NCBI GenBank assembly: GCA_017542425.1 | Contig: JAFXXH010000073.1 | Span: forward strand, 47,430-111,429 | Direction: 5' to 3' | DNA length: 64,000 nucleotides | DNA from: Oscillospiraceae bacterium | GTDB lineage: Bacteria; Bacillota; Clostridia; Oscillospirales; Oscillospiraceae | Shown here: positions 59,054 to 64,000 of the stretch, one piece after another | Layout: each line of letters begins with the position of its first letter | Position numbering within the stretch: position 1 is the stretch's first letter | Notes under the pieces: model-generated | What the model was told of the DNA's origin: nothing | What the model saw: only the letters and a program-made list of their open reading frames with translations | Database searches by the model: none | Program-made: the position numbers and the translations under genes

Positions 59054-59621
59054 GCGCTTCCAGCTCCGGCAGGCTGCTGAGCACGTTCAGCACCTGCAGG
59101 AGCTGGTTGGCGCTCATGCGCTCCGGCAGCGCCAGGGCGGCTTGCAGGTCCCGCCGCCGCGCCGCGCTGTCGGCTGCGCCGGAAAGCCCCAGCCGACAGA
59201 GATCGGCCTTGGTGATGGGTTCGCGCCGGGGCGGCGGCGTCTCGTCCAGCGTGGCCCCGGCCCGGCGCAGGGCCTCCAGCAGCGTCTCCGGGTCCATGCC
59301 CTCCACGCCCAGCTTCCCCTCTTTGGAGGGGAAGCGTTTTCGTTTTTCCTTGCCGTACACGTCGGGGACGTAGGCGTGGCGAACATATTTTGGGTCCACC
59401 AGCCCGCTCAGGTGTCCCCGGATCAGCGCCCCCGCGCCGTCCGGGTCCGTCAGCAGCACCAGGCCCCGCTCCTTTGCCAGAGCCCGCAGCATGGCCCGCT
59501 TGTCCGGCTCCCGGAAGATGCGAAAGCCGTCGGTGCAGACGACCGTGGCGTCCACCGCCCGCAGCAGGGCGTTTTTGTCGCAGCGGCCCTCCACCACGAT
59601 GACCTCTTTGACCCGGACCAT
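59007..59621 (-). CDS. rnmV: Ribonuclease M5
   Basis: This Toprim-domain RNase matures 5S rRNA. The 204-residue protein begins VKEVIVVEGRCDKNALLRAV, the catalytic Glu/Asp segment of Toprim. VLLTDPDGAGALIRGHLSG follows (DxD). The C-terminal half is the M5-specific region containing YVRHAYVP. The usual partner ksgA is not adjacent; instead it is downstream of holA after two bases. Confidence 0.9.
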   Translation of the reverse strand: MVRVKEVIVVEGRCDKNALLRAVDATVVCTDGFRIFREPDKRAMLRALAKERGLVLLTDPDGAGALIRGHLSGLVDPKYVRHAYVPDVYGKEKRKRFPSKEGKLGVEGMDPETLLEALRRAGATLDETPPPRREPITKADLCRLGLSGAADSAARRRDLQAALALPERMSANQLLQVLNVLSSLPELEALMGRDPAERQDPADP

Positions 59622-59623
59622 GC

Positions 59624-60661
59624 TCAGACTCCCGCGGCCAGCCGGGCGAAGAGTTCTCGGAGCAGCGCGCCGGGGTCCAGACCCGTGGACTTCATCCGGT
59701 AGTCGTACTCCGCGCAGAGGCAGACCTGCTGGCCCAGCTCCTCCAGGGAGCAGCGGGAAGCGGCGTCCCGCAGCTTGTTGTAGACGAAGGTGTAGCTGGT
59801 CCCCAGCAGTTCCATGGTCTCGTCCCGGCCCAGGCGGGCGTCCAGGGCGGCGCGCAGGGTGTACAGGCGGCGGACCTGCTGGCCGATGAGGCTGAGCAGG
59901 AAGATGGGGTGGTTGTCCTTGTCGCTGAGCAGGTCGCCCAGCAGTCCGGCGGCCTCGTCATAGCGCCGGGCGGCCAGCAGGTCCGTCATGGCGAACACGT
60001 CCGCCTCCGGCAGCCGGTGGACCGTGGCGTCCAGGTCCGCTCGGGTGATTCGGGGGCCGGGGGCGTAGGCGGCGGCCTTTTCGATTTCGGGGATTAACGC
60101 GTTCATGTTGCTGCCGGCGAGGAAGAGCAGATATTCCGCCTCCCCCCGGCCGATCTCCTTGCCCAGGGCCCGGAAGCGGGCGGCGATCCAGCCGCTCAGG
60201 GCGGCGGGCTCCTGTTCCGTGAAGGCCAGGGCATGTCCCAGCTTTTTCAGCAGCTTCACCGCGCCCAGCCGCCCGTCGGGGGCCAGGGCGGGGCTTTGGA
60301 CAAAGGCCAGGGTGCAGAAATCGGGCAAGTCCTGCAAGATGCCCTTCAGCCGCTCCAGCTCCGCGTCCTTGCAGCGGTTCAGGTCGTAGTCCCGCAGCTC
60401 CACAAAGACCCGGGAGCCGAAGAAGGGCAGGGCGCTGACCGCCTCGCCCAGGTCGTTCAGGTCCAGGCTTTGCCCGCTGAGCTTCCGGTGGTTCATCGTG
60501 TCGGCGGCGTCCAGGCAGAGGGCGCGCAGGGTGTCCAGATAGCGCTCCCGCAGGTATTCCTCCGGGCCGTAGAGCAGATAGACGCCCCCCGGACCTCTGG
60601 CCCGGAGCGCCTTGATCTCCGCGTTGTAGTTCAGCCGTTCTTTATTCTTCGCTTTCGCCAT
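59624..60661 (-). CDS. holA: DNA polymerase III subunit delta
   Basis: HolA is a component of the clamp loader. The 345-residue protein has the delta pattern: VYLLYGPEEYLRERYLDTLR, VSALPFFGSRVFVELRDYDL, and the C-terminal helical collar domain (NHPIFLLSLIGQQVRRLYTL). It is encoded directly after comEC in many Firmicutes, as here (20-base overlap). Confidence 0.93.
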   Translation of the reverse strand: MAKAKNKERLNYNAEIKALRARGPGGVYLLYGPEEYLRERYLDTLRALCLDAADTMNHRKLSGQSLDLNDLGEAVSALPFFGSRVFVELRDYDLNRCKDAELERLKGILQDLPDFCTLAFVQSPALAPDGRLGAVKLLKKLGHALAFTEQEPAALSGWIAARFRALGKEIGRGEAEYLLFLAGSNMNALIPEIEKAAAYAPGPRITRADLDATVHRLPEADVFAMTDLLAARRYDEAAGLLGDLLSDKDNHPIFLLSLIGQQVRRLYTLRAALDARLGRDETMELLGTSYTFVYNKLRDAASRCSLEELGQQVCLCAEYDYRMKSTGLDPGALLRELFARLAAGV

Positions 60662-62954
60662 GCTCCCTCCCGACGGTCAGAGAGACCGTCCCGTCCAGAT
60701 CCGTCCGCCAGACTGAGATGTGCCGCGCCGCCAGCCGCGCCAGCGTCTCCGGCGCGGGGTGACCGTAGCGGTTGTTTGCCCCGCAGGAGATGAAGACCGT
60801 CTCCGGCGTGATGGCGTCCAGCAGTTCCTCGGTGCTGGAAGTCCGGGCACCGTGGTGCCCGGCCACCAGCAGCTCCATGTTTCCCAGGTCATAGAACAGA
60901 CAGAGCATCCGTTCTACGCCGACGCCCACGTCGGCGGGCACCAGAAATTCAAAGTCGCCATAGTCCCCGGCCACCAGCAGACACTCCTCGTTGACCTCCC
61001 CCACGCCGATGGGGGCGAAGACCTGGATCTCCAGGGTCCCCAGGTCGAAGCGCCGGTCCGCCGCGATGCGGTAAAGTTCCGTGCCGCTTCGCGCAAAGGC
61101 GTCCAGGATGGCCGCGTCGTATTCGTTGTCCTGATAGGCGTCGGGGATGACCGCCCGGGCCACCTCCACATGGCTCAGGAGCCGCCGCACGCCGTTGACG
61201 TGGTCCCCGTGGAAGTGGCTGAGGATCAGCAGATCCACCCGCCGCCGTCCCCGGGAGGCCAGATAAGCGGCGGCCACGTCCCCGGCCTGGACGCTGTAGT
61301 CGGCGCTGCCGCAGTCGATCATCACCGTGGCGTCCCCACTCAGGGCCACGATGCACTGCCCCTGTCCCACGTCCAGCGCCGCCACCTCCAGCTGGCCGTC
61401 CAGATCCGTGCGGAAGCAGAAGCTCAGCAGACAAAAGCTGACCAGGGCGGCGCAGGCCGGAATCACCGGGCGGAAGCGTTTTCCCCGGACCGCCAGGGGG
61501 ATGAGAAAGACCAGATACACAAACACCAGCCACCAGGCCGCCAGGTTCCCCTCCGTGTACAGCAGGGCGAAGGGCAGCCGCGCCACACGCCGGACCACCC
61601 AAATCACGCAGCGGGGCAGCCAGGCCAGGACCCAGCCCGCCGCCGTGGCCCCGGCGGGCCACAGCATTCCCAGCAGACAGACCGCGAAGCCCAGCACAAA
61701 GGCGGCGGACATGAGCCAGAGGCAGAGCAGATTGGTGAAAAGCCCGTAGACCGGCACGGAGCCATAGTGGAGGGCCGAGAGGGGCGCGGTGAAGACCAGC
61801 GCGCCCAGGCTGGCGGAAAAGGCGGCGCAAAGCCCCCGCAGGGGCCGCCCCCAGAAGCGTTTCGTCCAGCGCAGCTTGTGGTGCTTGTCAAAGCAAAGCC
61901 GCCGGTACAGCCCCGGCGACAGGAGCAGCAGCCCCGCCATGGCCGCGAAGGAGAACTGGAGGCTGAGACTGGCAATCGCCATGGGGTTCACCAGCCCCAG
62001 CACCAGTCCTGCCGCCGCCAGCGCGCTGGGCGCGTCCTCCTCCCGCTGCAAAAGCGGGGCCACAAGCAGCAGGATCTGCATGATCCCCGCCCGCGTCACC
62101 GAGGGGGTGAAGCCGATCATCGCCATGAACAGCGCCACGGCGGGGATGCCCAGCGCCGCGGTCCGCCTCCGCCGCCGGGTCAGGAGCCGGACGACGCTGA
62201 CCAGAAAGCCCACATGCATCCCGCTGACGGCCACGATGTGGGAAAAGCCCGCGCTCTGCATGGCGGCGGACAGCTCCTCGTCCTGATAGTATTCCTGCCG
62301 GTCCCCGGTCAGCAGGGCCTTCATCAGCCCGGCCACGTCCGGCGGAAAGCGGAGCAGGGCCTGTTCCTGGATGGCGGCGGCCAATTCTTTCGGCAGAAAG
62401 AGCCAGCTCAGGGGATGCCGCCCATCGGCCTGTGTTGGGGCGTTCAGATTGGCCCGCAGGAACACCCCGGCGGCGTAGTAGGCGTCGCTCTCCTGCCCGT
62501 AGCGCTCCCCGGCGCTGCGCAGAAAAAGCTGCATCTCCGCCGTATCCCCGGGCCGCAGATCCCCCAGGGCCTCGTCGTAGTCATAGACCAGAATGCGCGT
62601 CCGGGGGAAGCGCGCGTCCAGACTCCGCACCGTGACCCGGGCATAGTCGGGATAGCGTTCCGGGTACTCCGTCACCAGCACGCGCAGCGTGCGGGTTTGG
62701 CCCACATAAGCCTCGGCGGGGCGGACGGTGAGCGCGACATAGCCCCAGTACCAGCCAAAGCCCAAAGCCGCAGCCAAAAGCGCCAGCGCCAGAGGCGTCC
62801 GCCACCGAATCCGCCGCAGCGCCAGTGCAGCGCCGCCCAAAAGCAGACAAACGCCTCCCGCCGGGAGCATCCAGCCCTCCGGCAGCGCATAGGCGCACAG
62901 CAGCAGCGCCAAAGCGTAGCCCAAACCCAGCCAGACCAGCTTACGCACGTTCAT
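60642..62954 (-). CDS. comEC: DNA internalization-related competence protein ComEC/Rec2
   Basis: ComEC is the channel and putative nuclease for transforming DNA. The 770-residue protein has an N-terminal membrane cluster and OB-like region. The competence domain has the GDRQEYYQDEELSAAMQSAG and SHIVAVSGMHVGFLVS signatures. A C-terminal metallo-beta-lactamase domain has LILSHFHGDHVNGVRRLLSH (HxHxDH form) and AGHHGARTSS. It overlaps holA by 20 bases and the XRE gene by 14, giving one operon. Confidence 0.95.
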   Translation of the reverse strand: MNVRKLVWLGLGYALALLLCAYALPEGWMLPAGGVCLLLGGAALALRRIRWRTPLALALLAAALGFGWYWGYVALTVRPAEAYVGQTRTLRVLVTEYPERYPDYARVTVRSLDARFPRTRILVYDYDEALGDLRPGDTAEMQLFLRSAGERYGQESDAYYAAGVFLRANLNAPTQADGRHPLSWLFLPKELAAAIQEQALLRFPPDVAGLMKALLTGDRQEYYQDEELSAAMQSAGFSHIVAVSGMHVGFLVSVVRLLTRRRRRTAALGIPAVALFMAMIGFTPSVTRAGIMQILLLVAPLLQREEDAPSALAAAGLVLGLVNPMAIASLSLQFSFAAMAGLLLLSPGLYRRLCFDKHHKLRWTKRFWGRPLRGLCAAFSASLGALVFTAPLSALHYGSVPVYGLFTNLLCLWLMSAAFVLGFAVCLLGMLWPAGATAAGWVLAWLPRCVIWVVRRVARLPFALLYTEGNLAAWWLVFVYLVFLIPLAVRGKRFRPVIPACAALVSFCLLSFCFRTDLDGQLEVAALDVGQGQCIVALSGDATVMIDCGSADYSVQAGDVAAAYLASRGRRRVDLLILSHFHGDHVNGVRRLLSHVEVARAVIPDAYQDNEYDAAILDAFARSGTELYRIAADRRFDLGTLEIQVFAPIGVGEVNEECLLVAGDYGDFEFLVPADVGVGVERMLCLFYDLGNMELLVAGHHGARTSSTEELLDAITPETVFISCGANNRYGHPAPETLARLAARHISVWRTDLDGTVSLTVGREHGESEE

Positions 62955-63153
62955 AGCGGTCGGTCAGGCCCAAAATGTAGTCGGTGGAACAGCCGTAAAG
63001 TTCCGAGAGCTTCACCACCGCCCAGACGGGGATCTCCCGCTCGCCTTTTTCGTAGCGGCTGTATACGTTGGGATGCGTTTGCAGGTATTCGGCCACTTCC
63101 TTGATCTTCAAGTCGTGGTCACTCCGCAGGTCTTCAAGTCGCCGGAAAAACAT
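62941..63153 (-). CDS. XRE-family helix-turn-helix regulator
   Basis: The 70-residue protein is a single HTH_3/Cro-type domain. The sequence DLKIKEVAEYLQTHPNVYSR runs through the recognition helix, followed by YEKGEREIPVWAVVKLSELY. Small XRE proteins like this usually autoregulate. It is the first gene of the comEC-holA-rnmV operon. The start is after CGAGGTGAGACAGC. A TACCA-TT-TGGTA palindrome lies 24 bases upstream. Confidence 0.88.
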   Translation of the reverse strand: MFFRRLEDLRSDHDLKIKEVAEYLQTHPNVYSRYEKGEREIPVWAVVKLSELYGCSTDYILGLTDRYERA

Positions 63154-63176
63154 GCTGTCTCACCTCGTGGAAATCG

Positions 63177-63188
63177 TACCATTTGGTA
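63177..63188 (-). promoter_or_regulatory. Candidate operator upstream of the XRE-comEC operon
   Basis: TACCATTTGGTA is an inverted repeat of 5 bp with a 2-base centre, typical in size of XRE operators, 24 bases ahead of the regulator start. Confidence 0.4.
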
Positions 63189-63311
63189 AGACGAACCGGG
63201 CACAACACACCCAAACGGGTGAATATAAAAAAGTGTTTTACACAGAGCGGGCAAAGGCGCAAGCCTTACAGCCACAACGAAAAGAAATCAAAATCGGAAA
63301 AATGGTTTTTC

Positions 63312-63340
63312 TTGACAGCACAGCGCGAATCGTGTAAAAA
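63312..63340 (+). promoter_or_regulatory. Promoter of tiny peptide mRNA, locus B
   Basis: TTGACA (63312-63317), 17-base spacer, TAAAAA (63335-63340). The spacer resembles that of locus A (both contain CGAATC-TG). A CCCGGT-ACAG-ACCGGG hairpin follows at 63350-63365. Confidence 0.75.
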
Positions 63341-63443
63341 TAGACCCAGCCCGGTACAGACCGGGTCACCCGAAAGGGGCAGAAGACACCAAAGCAAGGG
63401 TAAAAAAGTGGCTGGCTATCATCTCCGAAAGGAGGTGATCCTT

Positions 63444-63530
63444 ATGCGGATTACGTTCCACGTTGGACCGTACACGGTATCCATCGTAGTGAAACTGACC
63501 CATAAGAAAAACCGCCACTCGGGCAAGTGA
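63444..63530 (+). CDS. Tiny beta-strand-like peptide (28 residues), putative type I toxin, locus B
   Basis: The peptide begins MRITFHVGPYTVSIVVKLTH and ends KKNRHSGK. It is paralogous to the peptide at 48198. Its ribosome site AAAGGAGGTGATCC is complementary to nearly the whole 16S rRNA 3' end, eight bases from the ATG. The stop codon is embedded in a terminator stem shared with a convergent antisense RNA. Peptide features (alternating hydrophobic pattern, basic C-terminus) suit a membrane-active peptide, but activity is inference. Confidence 0.68.
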   Translation: MRITFHVGPYTVSIVVKLTHKKNRHSGK

Positions 63531-63604
63531 CGGTTTTTCCGGGCTGAATCTCAGCCCACTTTAAAACCCAAACACGAAGCCAGCCGCTTGTTGCGGTGTC
63601 TTCT
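63503..63604 (-). ncRNA. Putative antisense RNA of tiny-peptide locus B
   Basis: The start is inferred from TTGACT (63638-63633), 16-base spacer, TATAAT (63616-63611). The RNA would contain a GGGCTG-AGATT-CAGCCC hairpin (63557-63541) and end at the hairpin at 63507-63538, followed by CTT. It overlaps the peptide's C-terminal codons. Read-through would extend it to a second hairpin near 63343-63367. Confidence 0.6.
63507..63538. terminator. Bidirectional terminator overlapping the tiny peptide stop codon, locus B
   Basis: AAAAACCG-C-CAC pairs with GTG-A-CGGTTTTT around TCGGGCAA. It has T-tracts in both directions. Confidence 0.78.
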
Positions 63605-63610
63605 GTTCTC

Positions 63611-63638
63611 ATTATACCCTACGGGGCAAAAAAGTCAA
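63611..63638 (-). promoter_or_regulatory. Promoter of antisense RNA, locus B
   Basis: Minus strand TTGACT (63638-63633), 16-base spacer, TATAAT (63616-63611), the same spacer length as the antisense promoter of locus A. Confidence 0.82.
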
Positions 63639-63714
63639 GCAATAACTAATACTTCCCACATGAAAAGCGGCAGACAAGCCGCATAGCATCTGGGAAATCA
63701 GGCTCAAACAAGGA

Positions 63715-64000
63715 TCAGGCAGCAGCGCGAGCCTGTGAAAGACCAAGCGCCGCGTAGAGATGCTGCAGAAGTTTGGACAGGAAGCTCTGAGTAAACGCTT
63801 CCATCTGTTCGTCCGAGACAGAGAAGAACGCTCTTACCGTATCCAACAGCGCTTCAAGTATCAGCCTTAGCGTTTTTGAGAAACTGATTTCAGCAGCTTC
63901 GGCGGTCATGGTCCAGACCAGTTCACCAAGTGTGCGGTCATCCGAAGACGCCCGCTGGTTCACCGCCAGAATCATGAACCGGACACAAACGACGGCCAGA
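63715..64000 (-). CDS. Hypothetical protein, partial at window edge
   Basis: The frame is open to the last base on the minus strand (LAVVCVRFMILAVNQRASSD at the edge), so the gene probably starts outside the window. The visible ~95 residues are helical with a C-terminal FTQSFLSKLLQHLYAALGLS. No family recognised. Base composition is less GC-rich than the housekeeping genes, suggesting an accessory gene. The ATG at 63975 lacks a ribosome site. Confidence 0.5.
   Translation of the reverse strand, partial: LAVVCVRFMILAVNQRASSDDRTLGELVWTMTAEAAEISFSKTLRLILEALLDTVRAFFSVSDEQMEAFTQSFLSKLLQHLYAALGLSQARAAA

Overview
This 64-kb window looks like a chromosomal segment from a GC-rich, endospore-forming Clostridia species, probably near Oscillospiraceae/Ruminococcaceae. 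The evidence is Firmicutes gene order (dnaX-ybaB beside a Bacillus-type long SRP RNA, comEC-holA, rpoB-rpoC), spo0A and SpoVD/SpoVE-like cell-wall genes, strong GGAGG ribosome-binding sites, a meso-DAP-type MurE and LPXTG surface anchoring. Species assignment is inference.

Layout. 1-9.1 kb: division and cell-wall cluster (PBP with PASTA domains, murE, mraY, ftsW/spoVE, murG, murA, ftsQ, ftsZ); murC, murD and murF are absent. 9.2-13.9 kb: YihY-type membrane protein, a P-loop ATPase, ybaB, dnaX and the SRP RNA gene. 13.9-15.3 kb: tRNA-Ala(CGC) followed by a low-GC two-gene insert bounded by a near-perfect 51-bp direct repeat. 15.4-19.2 kb: an amidohydrolase, a SIR2-like protein and a GT-C-type membrane protein whose frame lacks a stop before the shared terminator. 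19.4-27.0 kb: rpoB and rpoC. 27.6-33.4 kb: a 1911-residue LPXTG surface protein with a VWA domain. 33.5-39.1 kb: coaX, small proteins, a prenyl diphosphate synthase, two tRNA-Leu genes, mazG and a UPF0175/PIN toxin-antitoxin pair. 39.1-46.9 kb: transport (TAXI-TRAP permease and binding protein, DUF1304, CDF efflux, a fused DUF1538 protein with two PII-like proteins). 47.2-57.1 kb: spo0A, a degenerate D-Ala-D-Ala carboxypeptidase, a comEA-regulator-kinase-HAD operon, an M24 peptidase, a TetR regulator and a putP-like symporter. 57.2-63.2 kb: guaB, then rnmV, holA, comEC and an XRE regulator on the minus strand. 63.3-64 kb: a tiny-peptide locus and the edge of an unknown gene.

The most unusual content is a pair of related mini-loci at 48.1-48.4 kb and 63.3-63.6 kb. 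Each encodes a 27-28-residue beta-strand-like peptide ending in RHS(A/G)K. The stop codon of each lies inside a terminator hairpin, each faces a convergent promoter for an antisense RNA, and each has inverted repeats near the 5' ends of both RNAs. The repeats keep their pairing but differ in sequence between the two loci. This is the architecture of a type I toxin-antitoxin system. Other highlights are a circularly permuted TAXI binding protein, a carboxypeptidase homologue with Asp in place of the nucleophilic Ser, the DUF1538/PII/PII operon, and two intergenic arrays of short GC-rich hairpins.

Most genes are ordinary housekeeping genes. Accessory content is concentrated in the tRNA-Ala insert, the surface protein, the toxin-antitoxin loci and the hairpin-rich gaps.
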